Shown: positions 45,274 to 53,786, counted from the first letter of the stretch. The stretch is 64,000 bases of DNA from Desulforhopalus vacuolatus (GCF_016918505.1 NZ_JAFFPZ010000002.1:1-64000), one strand, 5' to 3'. Notes: generated by a model from the sequence alone, not told the origin. Numbers and translations are program-made.

Positions 45274-45311
45274 CGCTAGACTACAGAACTAAAGACGAAA
45301 GAGAGCGCAAA

Positions 45312-45347
45312 GAAACTGTCGTCGTCGGTCAGAACGACGAGAGTTTC
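45312..45347 (-). promoter_or_regulatory. Long hairpin upstream of por
   Basis: GAAACTGTCGTCGT pairs with ACGACGAGAGTTTC (13 of 14) around an 8-base loop, about 90 bases before the por start codon. Together with the hairpin at 45255 it suggests a structured 5' leader. No known riboswitch class is recognised. Confidence 0.45.
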
Positions 45348-45544
45348 CACTATGGCAGAGCAGGACGTGAATATTTCCAGAAGCCTCTACAGACGAAAAG
45401 GCCGCAGGACGAAAAACATTGTTAGAACCCATAATGATCCGGGCTCTATGATTTTCACATCCGAATGAGCCTGCATCTTTCCTTCGCAGGAAGCAATTCA
45501 GTCGATTCCAAACCATCTGACTGCGTATTCTGCCAGCCAGATGA

Positions 45545-45780
45545 TTGACATCCTCCCGGCCTGAAGGGCGGGGATTCCTCCAGTGCCCGCGCATTTTCTG
45601 CGTGAGTCACTTCAGCGGGTTCCTGTTGCTGACGGCTTTTTACTCGACCGTTCACTTCACAGGCTAACCGGGCATGTCCTGCCCTTAGAAAACAGGAATA
45701 CGTTGAACGCCTTTGGCGTTTACGCTTTATATCCTCGCCCTGAACGGCGGGGATTTCCGTGCATTCAATGAAACGCAAGA
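45545..45780 (-). mobile_element. IS200/IS605 remnant with TnpB C-terminal end
   Basis: Two subterminal hairpins of the IS605 type flank the stretch: CCCGGCCTGAAGGGCGGGG (near 45556) and CCTCGCCCTGAACGGCGGGG (near 45735). Between them the minus strand encodes AGHARLACEVNGRVKSRQQQ and then EPAEVTHA, which matches the usual extreme C-terminus of TnpB. The rest of tnpB and all of tnpA are gone. The adjoining gaps 45348-45544 and 45781-46119 show no gene I can support. Confidence 0.7.
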
Positions 45781-46119
45781 TTTACAGAGTGTCGGGAATC
45801 AGAAAAAGGTCCGTTTGTTCCAGCCACTCGATACGAGCCGGTTCGTGAAAGAAGCCCCTTCGAATAACAGGAAAATCCCAAAGAAAAGAGGATGTTCCAT
45901 CAAGGTTGGCAAGGTTCATTATGATTGCTCGATAATCACTTTGGAAAACAAGTATATGACATTTACTGTATGCTTGCAATGAATGAAATTGATACCAGGC
46001 AGTAATAAAACTGACAAAGAAATGCGGTGATCAGGAAGCGAAGTTGCGAGAGGAAGGAGAAATCAGTGAAGAGAGCCGCCTTCTGTGGAAGTGCGACTCT
46101 CTTTGAGGGGTAAAGATAA

Positions 46120-46276
46120 GGGTACAATGAAGAACCTGGCATCTCGTTCATATTCAAGGCACAGAAGAAAATTTACCGCAGGCATGTTGTTGATATATCG
46201 ACGTCTCGTTCCTTGCTTTGTCGGAGGATAAATTTTTAACTGTAACGAAAAAGATAGGTGATTATTCGCTGTTCTG
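46120..46276 (+). repeat. Family A element, copy A3
   Basis: It starts GGGTACAATGAAGAACC and ends GATTATTCGCTGTTCT. The internal part is very close to A2 (shared GACGTCTCGTTCCT and CTTTGTCGGAGGATAA), while A1, A4, A5 and A6 share the 18-base unit instead, so the family has two subtypes. It ends 26 bases past the stop of the minus-strand gene at 46302. Confidence 0.75.
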
Positions 46277-46301
46277 ATGAGGCTGGAGGCAATGAATTCC
46301 C

Positions 46302-46826
46302 TCAGTTGACAAACTTTTTTTCATCCTCTGTACTGATGTCGACCGGCGGAATGACGAGGTCAAAAATTGCGCCCAGCTCCCGGATAGAAGTCATGAAACT
46401 GGAGGGGAGAGGTGTTTCCCGCTCTTCTGTCAGGTAGCCGTTACTCTTTGCCTTGTGCAGCAGGGCGGTGGAATTATTGCCTTCCTGGTGGTCACAGAGG
46501 GCCTGCACCCGCAGGGCATCAGTAATATGCTGGCAGAGTTCTGGCAGATTACTGCGTAAAGAGAGGAGTTCCTGTTCAATCTCGGCCCGGTGCTGCTGGC
46601 GAAAAAGAACAAATTTTTCCCCCGGATTTAAGGTACCAAACACTTCCCCGGTAATTGCCCCGGCAAGCAGGGCTGCTTCTGCAGAATCGCGTTTTTTATC
46701 CCGTGAGACGAGTACTTTTTTTGTCTCACGGTAAAAAATCATCTGTACCAGTCCGATGCCTTCACGAAGAATGTTCAGTAACCGTGTTCCATCGCTGTTC
46801 TGTGTTCCATTACTATTTTCAGTCAT
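46302..46826 (-). CDS. Hypothetical protein, unknown function
   Basis: 174 residues, soluble, mostly helical by composition. The N-terminus is Asn/Thr/Ser-rich (NSNGTQNSDGT), followed by LLNILREGIGLVQMIFYRETKKV and a long charged helix (HRAEIEQELLSLRSNLPELCQHI). No motif I recognise. It lies 13 bases after the DUF493-like gene and is probably co-transcribed with it. The ATG is preceded by AGGCAAAAAA, a modest ribosome binding site. Confidence 0.6.
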   Translation of the reverse strand: MTENSNGTQNSDGTRLLNILREGIGLVQMIFYRETKKVLVSRDKKRDSAEAALLAGAITGEVFGTLNPGEKFVLFRQQHRAEIEQELLSLRSNLPELCQHITDALRVQALCDHQEGNNSTALLHKAKSNGYLTEERETPLPSSFMTSIRELGAIFDLVIPPVDISTEDEKKFVN

Positions 46827-46839
46827 TTTTTTGCCTGTT

Positions 46840-47115
46840 TTAGAGAATAAATTTCACAGCGGATGCCTGTTTCAACTGCTCAAATATAGTGATACGGACC
46901 TCTTCACTCGGAACCTCAACCACAGCCTTCATGCTGTGATATTTCCCAGAACTGCTGCTTCGGGAGTGGTTAATCTCAGCCTTGTGAGGATGACACACCT
47001 CTTTGATGCAGTCTATCAGCAGGGCACAGTCTTCTCCAAATACCTTGTATTCCCAGGTACAGGGATATTCAATTTCGGGTTGGCCCTGAAGCGGGCAGCC
47101 ATTTGTCAATATCAT
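46840..47115 (-). CDS. DUF493 / YbeD-family small protein
   Basis: 91 residues. The order PCTWEYKVFGEDCALLIDCI, SSSGKYHSMKAVVEVPSEEV and the ending QLKQASAVKFIL matches the ferredoxin-like YbeD/DUF493 fold (normally F-KVIG, S-GKY-S, L---GVK-VL). Its role in bacteria is not settled. GGAGAAT precedes the ATG. First gene of a two-gene unit. Confidence 0.75.
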   Translation of the reverse strand: MILTNGCPLQGQPEIEYPCTWEYKVFGEDCALLIDCIKEVCHPHKAEINHSRSSSSGKYHSMKAVVEVPSEEVRITIFEQLKQASAVKFIL

Positions 47116-47159
47116 AGGTTATTCTCCTGTAGTTGAAATACCCTGAAAAATAAGATGCA

Positions 47160-47405
47160 GAAGGCGCTGCGTCAAGAACTGTCAGGGAGAAAGGAGACGG
47201 GAGGCAGGGAAAAGCAAAAGACTGAACAGCGAAAAGACTTTTTGCCAACGAATAAAAGCTCTAATCATGCGAATAAAGGCAAAAAAACTTTAAAATTAAA
47301 CAGAGAATTGCTGTTGTTCTCTCTTTACTCTTTGCGTTCTTCGCTGTGAAATTTTTTGTCTTTTTAGAGCTTCTTTAAGAAGTTACTACAAAATGTAAAT
47401 GGTAT
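47160..47405. repeat. Family B element, copy B5
   Basis: The right end ACAAAATGTAAATGGTAT is clear (to 47405); the left end is not defined. It holds a purine tract (about 47180-47215) and CGAATAAAAGCTCTAATCAT, GCGAATAAAGGCAAAAAAAC, seen inverted near 11295 and 60055. 47406-47611 carries the matching pyrimidine tract (47520-47570) and low-complexity repeats, with no gene. Confidence 0.5.
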
Positions 47406-47617
47406 TATATGTAGAACTTTCATGCGTTTAGTGTACTTTGTTGGCTATCCAGTCTTTTGCTTTTCGTCTTCCTTCGTGTTCCTTCGCGTTCTTCGCGGTA
47501 AAAAAGGTCTTCCGTCTTTTGCTTTTCCCTGTCTCCCGTCTCCCGTCTCCTTTCTCCCATTTTTCCCGTTTTAATTTCGATGAACTCTTGGTGCTGAACT
47601 CTTTGTGCTTAAATTTT

Positions 47618-48682
47618 TTACTGTAACAAAGAGGATGGCTGTGATCGGGGAAGGCTTTTTTTGAGGTGTATTACCCGCAACCATGCCTCCTCAATTCTAC
47701 TGCAGAGGTCAGCATTACTGCCTGCTCTTTTTGCCATCTCATCTTCTATTTCCTTCAGTATCTCAGGCTGGAAGTTCAAGTTGTTGCCAATAATCAGCAG
47801 ATCCAGCCCGGCCGCGATGCTGCGGCAGCACGCATCAACCAGTCCCCACTTCTTTGTAATGCTCTTCATCTGCATATCATCACTGACTGCCACTCCGTTC
47901 CAGCCGCATCTTTCCCGCAACAGGCGATGAAGAATCTCAGGGCTGAGCGTTGCTGGAAGGGTGGCATCATACTGCCGGTGGCAGAGGTGTCCCACCATGA
48001 TCAGGTCGACCGTGTCTGTCTGCACGAGCCGGTGAAAGGGTATCAGCTCTTCCTCGCGCCATGTTTCAGTGATGTCAACAAAACCAAGATGTGAATCAAG
48101 ACGGGAGCTGCCATGGCCCGGGAAGTGTTTCAGGCTGGTGAGCACACCCTGCTTTCGGTGCTCTTCGATCCATGCGGAGCAGCACTTCGTCACCTTTTCA
48201 GGATCTGCAGAAAAGCTGCGTTCAATCCGTCCAATAATCGGATTCTCTTTGAAGACGTTTACATCTGCAACGGGGGCAAAGTTCACATTTATGCCAAGGC
48301 TGTTTAAGAGCCGGGCGGTTTGCCCCGCTGCAGTACGGATTGCAGCAGTGCCGGCTTCTCCCAGGCGGGCCGCTGAGGGCGTTTCTTTGAAACCGCGTTC
48401 TTTACGGAAACGGCTTACCTGCCCGCCTTCCTGATCAACAGCAATAAAAAGAGGAGCTGTACCTGCCGCCGCTGCCGCTTTCTGCAGGGTGTCGGTGAGT
48501 CTGCGGACCTGTTCGGCAGAGCGAATGTTGTTCTCAGGTTCCCGAGCTGCCAGGTTTTTGTCAAAAAGAATGACGCCGCCGAGGTTCAGTTCACGGATAT
48601 CCCGCAGTATCGAGGGGGTGGGGACGGTGCCGGGGAAGCCGAGCAGAAAGAGCTGGCCAATTTTTTCTTTAAGGTTCGTCAT
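47618..48682 (-). CDS. nagZ: Beta-N-acetylhexosaminidase NagZ-like (GH3)
   Basis: 354 residues. KIGQLFLLGFPG at the start, FIAVDQEGGQVSRF, the KHFPGHGSS catalytic loop, and nucleophile aspartate in VAVSDDMQMKSI identify the GH3 NagZ group, which removes GlcNAc from peptidoglycan fragments during recycling. No signal peptide on this start, in line with cytoplasmic NagZ. The frame is open to 48751 but MTNLKEKIG at 48682 matches the family start; the longer version overlaps the upstream gene's 3' end. A family A fragment (about 47612-47638) abuts the stop codon. Confidence 0.88.
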   Translation of the reverse strand: MTNLKEKIGQLFLLGFPGTVPTPSILRDIRELNLGGVILFDKNLAAREPENNIRSAEQVRRLTDTLQKAAAAAGTAPLFIAVDQEGGQVSRFRKERGFKETPSAARLGEAGTAAIRTAAGQTARLLNSLGINVNFAPVADVNVFKENPIIGRIERSFSADPEKVTKCCSAWIEEHRKQGVLTSLKHFPGHGSSRLDSHLGFVDITETWREEELIPFHRLVQTDTVDLIMVGHLCHRQYDATLPATLSPEILHRLLRERCGWNGVAVSDDMQMKSITKKWGLVDACCRSIAAGLDLLIIGNNLNFQPEILKEIEDEMAKRAGSNADLCSRIEEAWLRVIHLKKSLPRSQPSSLLQ

Positions 48683-48707
48683 CGTGTTTCTTTGTATGAA
48701 GGGTACC

Positions 48708-49106
48708 TTATGCCAATATAATATGCAGGGGAATAATATGCAGTGCCTCATTCAGTTGTTCTGTCTCTCCGAGAGACCACGAGGCACTTTTTCTGGTATT
48801 CCCGGGCAGTGCATCAATTTCTTTCACGAGGCCCCCGATGTTGATGATCGGGTGGCGGGTGAAAACCGGTGGCAGACCCGAAGTCAGATTGCAGACCAGG
48901 CAGCAGTTTGGCCGTTGATTGAGACGCAGTTCCATGGTCAACTCGGTTTCTGTTGCGTCCCGCCATGCAAGCTCAATATCATAGGCACCTTCAGAAGCAT
49001 CCCCGAAGAGGGCATCAAAAAACTCATTGCTTCGTTCGGCCGAAAAGAGACGGGCAAGTGTCTCTCTGTCAAACAACTCTTTGAACATTTCCGCTGTCTT
49101 TCCCAT
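48708..49106 (-). CDS. Hypothetical protein upstream of nagZ
   Basis: 132 residues from ATG 49106 (CAGGAAATT directly upstream); an in-frame ATG at 49127 would add 7 residues but has no ribosome binding site. Sequence includes a CLVC pair (NCCLVCNLTSGLPPVF) and a hydrophobic C-terminus (HIIPLHIILA). No domain recognised. It lies 25 bases before nagZ and is likely co-transcribed. A hairpin GTCCCG/CGGGAC (49143-49159) lies in the divergent promoter region shared with the helicase gene. Confidence 0.6.
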   Translation of the reverse strand: MGKTAEMFKELFDRETLARLFSAERSNEFFDALFGDASEGAYDIELAWRDATETELTMELRLNQRPNCCLVCNLTSGLPPVFTRHPIINIGGLVKEIDALPGNTRKSASWSLGETEQLNEALHIIPLHIILA

Positions 49107-49249
49107 AATTTCCTGTTTCCTTGTCATTCATGAATTCTTTTTGTCCCGTGGAGCGGGACAGCAGTGAAAGAAAGGTGGCATTATAAAGGGCGGTCGTGTT
49201 TTGTCAACGCCGTTGCGGGGGGTCCCTCTGCTGTGGTAGAGTGGCGACC

Positions 49250-51424
49250 ATGAATAATGATCCCTTTGCTCCCATGTCTCCGTCCGTTTCCAGTCTCAAT
49301 CTCGCAGATCTCAATGAGCCTCAGCGCGAGGCTGTCACTGCCACCGAAGGACCTGTACTGGTCATTGCCGGTGCTGGAAGCGGTAAGACTCGAACCCTTG
49401 TCTATCGCGTTGCTCACCTCGTCAATCAGGGTGTTCCCCCGGAGTCCCTTCTTCTGCTCACTTTCACCCGTAAGGCCAGCGAAGAGATGCTCTGGCGTGC
49501 AGGACATCTCCTTGGCGGTGACTGCAGGCGGGTGGTTGGCGGAACCTTCCACAGTGTCGCCAATATGCTGCTGCGGCGATTTGGTTCTTCTCTCGGTTTC
49601 AGCTCTTCCTTTACCATCATTGACCGCGCTGACGCTGAGGGGATTGTTAATCTGCTGAAGTCCTCACTTGGTATCGGCAAGAAGGAAAAGCGTTTCCCAA
49701 CAAAGCGGGCTGTTATCAATATGATAAGCGGATCTGTGAACAAAGCCCTCGACCTTGAGAGTCTGGTGGAAGAGCAGTATTCTCATCTGCTTGATCATCT
49801 TGATGATCTCCTCTCCCTTGCCAGACATTACAAAGAGTTCAAGTTCAATCATGGTCTCATGGATTACGATGACCTGCTGGTCAACTGGAAGCGGTTGCTG
49901 GAGGAGTCTGTAGAAGTGCGGCAGAGAGTTTCAGAGCGTTTTTCTCACATTATGGTGGATGAGTATCAGGACACCAACCTGATTCAGGCCGATATCGTCC
50001 GAGGCATGGCACTGAGTCACGATAATGTCATGGTGGTGGGAGATGACTCCCAGTCCATTTATTCTTTCCGTGGTGCCGATTTTTACAACATCATGCGCTT
50101 TCCCAAAATCTTTTCCGGTACGAAAATGATCAAGCTGGAGGAGAATTATCGCTCAACTCAGCCCATTCTCTCCCTTACCAACAACATTATTGAGCAGGCG
50201 ACAGAAAAATATACCAAGTCTCTTTTTTCTCGTATCGAAGGGGATATAAAGCCAAAGGTCTATGCCGGACGCGATGAGCGGGAAGAGGCGGGCTGGATTG
50301 TAAAGAGGATACAGCAATTAGTGAGCGAAGGGGTGCCACGCCATGATATTGCCGTGCTCTTCCGTTCCGGGTTTCATTCCTATAAACTGGAAATTGAGCT
50401 GACCTCAGCGCAGTTTGAATATGAGAAAAGAGGCGGGATGAAACTGACGGAGTCCGCCCATATCAAAGATATGATTGCTTTCCTGCGGGTGTTGGTGAAC
50501 CGCGACGATACCCTCTCCTGGAACCGTATCCTGCTGCAGCTCGAAGGAGTGGGGCCGACCACCGCGCAGAAAATAACCGCTGCGGTTTCAACCTCGGAGG
50601 AGTGGTTAAAGACATTGCAGTCGTTGAAGCCCGGCAGCAAATGGGCTCCGAGCTGGAAGAAACTGGTCAAACTTTTTGAGGACCTTACCTCGGGTGAACA
50701 GCAGCCCGGTCGCCTGTATGAGCTTGCAAGAGCATACTATCAGCCTGTTTTTGAGAGACTTTATGCAGATGATTATCCCAAAAGACAGAAAGATCTCGAC
50801 CAGGTGAAAGCTCTGCTGGATGACTATACTGATCTGCAGAGTTTCATCGATGATACCACCCTTGATCCTCCGGAAGAGGGAAGGGGAGAGCAGGAGAGTG
50901 ATCGGATTGTGCTCTCCACCATCCACTCTTCCAAGGGCCTTGAATTTGAGGCCGTGTTTGTTATTGGCCTTGCCGAGGGGCGTTTCCCCCATGCCTCCGC
51001 CGGGTACGGTGAGCAGCTTGAGGAGGAACGCCGTCTGCTCTATGTGGCCGCCACCCGGGCAAAGAAATATCTCTACCTCACCTACCCGCGTAAACTGATG
51101 ACCCAGGATCGCCAGTGGCACCGTTCCGGCATGTCGCCGTTTCTGGTAGAGCTCTCCCCCCGTCTGTATGAGCGGGCAGACGGTATGGCTGTACCGGAAG
51201 GATTCCAGGCCGGGGAACCTCTCCGTGAGCGGTCCATGCCCCTGCATAAAAAGGGGGCGAAGCTGAAAAAGAAAGACCTCTCTGTGGGACAGCGGGTCAG
51301 TCACCCCTTTTTTGGTGAGGGGAGTGTGACGATGATCGGTGAGGGGAAGTCAATTGAGGTCTTTTTTGACCGCCACGGACTGAAGGCACTCCATCTTGAT
51401 TACGCCCGTCTTACTCTGGTATGA
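49250..51424 (+). CDS. UvrD/PcrA-family 3'-5' DNA helicase
   Basis: 724 residues, SF1A. LNEPQREAVTATEGPVLVIAGAGSGKTRTL (Q motif and Walker A), LLTFTRKASEEM, GTFHSVA, Walker B VDEYQDTN, GDDSQSIYSFRGA, ENYRS, TIHSSKGLEFEAVF and VAATRAKKYLYL give all helicase motifs in order. The C-terminus (DLSVGQRVSHPFFGEGSV) is the Tudor-like UvrD tail. It unwinds DNA in repair or displaces RecA. I take ATG 49250; the frame is open from 49196 without support. GAGTGG lies upstream. folC follows 104 bases later, beyond an A fragment. Confidence 0.92.
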   Translation: MNNDPFAPMSPSVSSLNLADLNEPQREAVTATEGPVLVIAGAGSGKTRTLVYRVAHLVNQGVPPESLLLLTFTRKASEEMLWRAGHLLGGDCRRVVGGTFHSVANMLLRRFGSSLGFSSSFTIIDRADAEGIVNLLKSSLGIGKKEKRFPTKRAVINMISGSVNKALDLESLVEEQYSHLLDHLDDLLSLARHYKEFKFNHGLMDYDDLLVNWKRLLEESVEVRQRVSERFSHIMVDEYQDTNLIQADIVRGMALSHDNVMVVGDDSQSIYSFRGADFYNIMRFPKIFSGTKMIKLEENYRSTQPILSLTNNIIEQATEKYTKSLFSRIEGDIKPKVYAGRDEREEAGWIVKRIQQLVSEGVPRHDIAVLFRSGFHSYKLEIELTSAQFEYEKRGGMKLTESAHIKDMIAFLRVLVNRDDTLSWNRILLQLEGVGPTTAQKITAAVSTSEEWLKTLQSLKPGSKWAPSWKKLVKLFEDLTSGEQQPGRLYELARAYYQPVFERLYADDYPKRQKDLDQVKALLDDYTDLQSFIDDTTLDPPEEGRGEQESDRIVLSTIHSSKGLEFEAVFVIGLAEGRFPHASAGYGEQLEEERRLLYVAATRAKKYLYLTYPRKLMTQDRQWHRSGMSPFLVELSPRLYERADGMAVPEGFQAGEPLRERSMPLHKKGAKLKKKDLSVGQRVSHPFFGEGSVTMIGEGKSIEVFFDRHGLKALHLDYARLTLV

Positions 51425-51439
51425 TTGGCCATATACGAA

Positions 51440-51509
51440 ACATGTACCTCCGGTAAATTTTCTTCTGTACCTCGAATATAAACGAAATACAACGTTCTTC
51501 AAAATCCCC
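51440..51509 (-). repeat. Family A fragment between helicase gene and folC
   Basis: TACCTCCGGTAAATTTTCTT, then TGTACCTCGAATATAAACGA, AATACAACGTTCTTCAAAAT and CCCC match one half of copy A5. It ends 20 bases before the folC start codon. Confidence 0.55.
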
Positions 51510-51528
51510 TTATCCTGTTATTTTCTCT

Positions 51529-52821
51529 ATGAATTATTCAGATGTCTGTGCATACCTTGATGTCCTGCAGATGCATAAAATCAAACTCGGCCTGGAGGCC
51601 ATGCAGGCTTTCCTCCGGCAGGTCGGAAATCCGGAGGCGAAACTGCAGATTGTCCATCTGGCCGGGACCAATGGCAAGGGCACTGTCTGTGCTGCACTGC
51701 ATGAGATTCTCAGTCGGGCGCACTATAAAGTGGGTGTTTACACCTCTCCTCATCTCAGTTCTCCCCGGGAGCGTTTTCGTGTGGGGCGTGATTTTATCAG
51801 TGAAGAGGATTTTGCGCGTCTCGGCAGCCACATTATTGCGGTGCTGGACGGAGAACAGATTACCTGGTTTGAATTTACCACTGCTCTCGCTTTCCTCTGG
51901 TTTGAGGAACAGGGGACAGATATCGTGATGATGGAGACCGGTATGGGGGGACGGCTGGATGCCACCAATGTCGTGCGGCCACTGGTTTCGGTAATTACTT
52001 CCATCAGTATGGATCACGAAGCCTGGCTCGGTAATACTCTGGCCACTATTGCGGGAGAAAAAGCGGGTATCATTAAAGAGCGGGTACCGGTAATCAGTGG
52101 CGCTGCCGGGGAGGCTGCGGTGGTAATTGCCTCTGCAGCACAAGAAAAAGATGCCCCGTTCTATCAGCTTCATCATGATTTTGACTTCGCTTGTGCTGAC
52201 AATGGCAGCTGGAGCTGGCAGGGGAAAGGGTTACCCGGGGAACGGCAATACTCGGTTCTGCACTCGCAGAGCCCCAGCCTTGTTCAGCAGGAGAACGAAT
52301 CTCTTGCTGTCGCGGTGGTGCAGGTGCTGGAGTTGTACGGCTTTCGTGTCGCCGACAGCGACATCATCTCCGGACTTGCGGCGCTGAAGTGGCCGGGACG
52401 GATGGAATTTTTCACTGTGGTTCGCAATGGACGTACACTGTCTTTTCTACTTGATGGTGCCCACAATCCGGCAGGGGTGGCAAATCTTGCCGCCACCCTT
52501 ACAGCGCATTTTCCTGGCAGACGACTCGCCCTGTGGGGAAGCATGGCGGACAAGGATCTCGGCACGATGCTGCACTGCATTGCGCCGCTCTTTGACGAGA
52601 TGGTGTTTACCCGGCCCCACGGAGAGCGGTCTGCAGAGCCGGAAGCGATCGTTGAATTTCTCTTGCCGGAAGATAAGCCGCGTGCATACTGCGAACGTCA
52701 CCCTGCAGAGGCTCTTGAACGGGTCTGTGCTTCTGCGGGCAAAGATGATTTGATCGTGGTCGCGGGTTCGCTTTATCTGATTGGAGCAATAAGGCCAATG
52801 CTTGTGGGAGAAATTGTGTGA
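51529..52821 (+). CDS. folC: Folylpolyglutamate synthase / dihydrofolate synthase FolC
   Basis: 430 residues, Mur-ligase-like. ATP loop LAGTNGKGTVCAALHE, YTSPHLSSPRERF, METGMGGRLDATN, SISMDHEAWLG and LLDGAHNPAG are family marks. It adds glutamate to dihydropteroate and then extends folate tails. AGGAT-like support before the ATG is weak (TTATTTTCTCT). It shares a 4-base GTGA overlap with the HNH gene downstream. Confidence 0.93.
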   Translation: MNYSDVCAYLDVLQMHKIKLGLEAMQAFLRQVGNPEAKLQIVHLAGTNGKGTVCAALHEILSRAHYKVGVYTSPHLSSPRERFRVGRDFISEEDFARLGSHIIAVLDGEQITWFEFTTALAFLWFEEQGTDIVMMETGMGGRLDATNVVRPLVSVITSISMDHEAWLGNTLATIAGEKAGIIKERVPVISGAAGEAAVVIASAAQEKDAPFYQLHHDFDFACADNGSWSWQGKGLPGERQYSVLHSQSPSLVQQENESLAVAVVQVLELYGFRVADSDIISGLAALKWPGRMEFFTVVRNGRTLSFLLDGAHNPAGVANLAATLTAHFPGRRLALWGSMADKDLGTMLHCIAPLFDEMVFTRPHGERSAEPEAIVEFLLPEDKPRAYCERHPAEALERVCASAGKDDLIVVAGSLYLIGAIRPMLVGEIV

Positions 52822-53153
52822 GTCGAAAACGGCGCAGGGAGAAGCCGATGGATTTCGGCTGGATGGATTTCGATGCCCCGGATGAGCGGATAATCCGTGC
52901 CGAACGGGATAAGGCACGTGCTTTGCGCAAGACGCGCTGGTGGCAGCAGAAGACGGCTGACGGGCGCTGTTCTTACTGCCATCGGGAGGTTGGTTTTGAC
53001 AACCTGACCATGGACCATGTGCTGCCCCTGTCACGCGGTGGCCGTTCCACAAAGGAAAATATCGTCGCCTGCTGCGCGGAGTGCAATAAGCTGAAGCGAT
53101 CGATGATGCCCATTGCGTGGGATGAATATTGTGAACAGTTTCAAGAGAAATAA
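52818..53153 (+). CDS. HNH nuclease-domain protein
   Basis: 111 residues, GTG start overlapping the folC stop. Two zinc knuckles CSYCHREV and CCAECNKLK enclose the HNH core TMDHVLPLSRGGRSTKENIV, with all metal residues present. The N-terminal 45 residues are highly basic (SRKRRREKPMDFGWMDFD). Stand-alone HNH proteins of this size are widespread; function ranges from nicking to unknown housekeeping roles. Translational coupling to folC suggests a fixed cellular gene, not a passing element. Repeat A4 begins 17 bases past the stop. Confidence 0.85.
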   Translation: MSRKRRREKPMDFGWMDFDAPDERIIRAERDKARALRKTRWWQQKTADGRCSYCHREVGFDNLTMDHVLPLSRGGRSTKENIVACCAECNKLKRSMMPIAWDEYCEQFQEK

Positions 53154-53169
53154 AGGGATCCTGAATAAT

Positions 53170-53328
53170 GGGTGCCTTGAATAATCTTGTATTTCGTTCA
53201 TATTCAAGGCACCTGAGAAAATTTACCGGAGCTATATGTTTGATATCGGAGTCTGGCGCTTACCTGCGAGGATAAATTTTTGACTGTAACGAAGAAGATG
53301 GGCGAAAGACTGATTATTCAAGGTTCCC
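53170..53328 (+). repeat. Family A element, copy A4 (reference copy)
   Basis: 159 bases. The ends are GGGTGCCTTGAATAATC and GATTATTCAAGGTTCCC, inverted repeats matching at 15 of 17. The left end is itself half of a near-terminal palindrome, GGTGCCTTGAATA ... TATTCAAGGCACC (13 perfect pairs, 17-base loop). Interior: ACCGGAGCTATATG, one 18-base unit, TTTTTGACTGTAACGAAGAA. No coding capacity. Confidence 0.85.
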
Positions 53329-53413
53329 TTATGGTTTTTTCAGTAATAATTCGTGTTTATTCGTGTCCATTCGTGGTTCCTTTTGTCGTTTGTAACCATG
53401 ATAGGAATGGTAT
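53329..53413. repeat. Family B right-end fragment, copy B6
   Basis: ATTCGTGTTTATTCGTGTCC, GTGGTTCCTTTTGTCGTTTG, TAACCATGATAGGAATGGTA match the left part of B1 inverted. It joins A4 directly and reaches the TAA of the lipoprotein gene at 53413. Confidence 0.55.
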
Positions 53414-53775
53414 TATTTCGTCGATGCTTTAACCAGGCGGGGGGTCCAGAAAATTTGTCTCTGCTCGGCAAGTTCATCGCGGATCTCTCGTCCGCTGTAT
53501 TCACGAACCTGGTCAAGATAGCCTGTGCGCATGGCTTTTATGCTCACGGTATCTTCGTTCTCAAGCTGTTCCTTCTTTATGATCTCAGTGACATTCAACG
53601 GGGTGACTCCGAGATATATCCAGTGCGACTGCCCCTGACGATAGACAACATGGGCCCCTTCGGGGTCTGTATGAATATTGAGCTTCACGGAGTATTGGGA
53701 GGCGCAGCCGCCCGTCAGCAGTATGGCACAGAGGCTGGATGCGAGCAGCAGATTACGTATAAATGATTTTTTCAT
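53413..53775 (-). CDS. PEGA-like lipoprotein
   Basis: 120 residues. Signal peptide with lipobox LLTGGC (cysteine near residue 24) predicts a lipid anchor. The mature part holds VKLNIHTDPEGAHVVY and LGVTPLNVTEI, the PEGA-domain pattern (a short beta sandwich), followed by GYLDQVREYSGREIRDEL. It is a diverged paralogue of the neighbouring lipoprotein (shared SVKL/ANIYS..PEGA, LGVTP, GYLDxI/V). Function unknown, cell-envelope role likely. It lies 11 bases after the partner. GGAGAAAC precedes the ATG. Confidence 0.8.
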   Translation of the reverse strand: MKKSFIRNLLLASSLCAILLTGGCASQYSVKLNIHTDPEGAHVVYRQGQSHWIYLGVTPLNVTEIIKKEQLENEDTVSIKAMRTGYLDQVREYSGREIRDELAEQRQIFWTPRLVKASTK

Positions 53776-53786
53776 TGCGTTTCTCC

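Noticed and set aside
45782-46040. Minus-strand frame including YSKCHILVFQSDYRAIIMNL before the IS605 remnant
   Set aside because: No ATG, only TTG or ATT starts without a ribosome binding site, and no recognised family. It could be a fragment of a lost gene.
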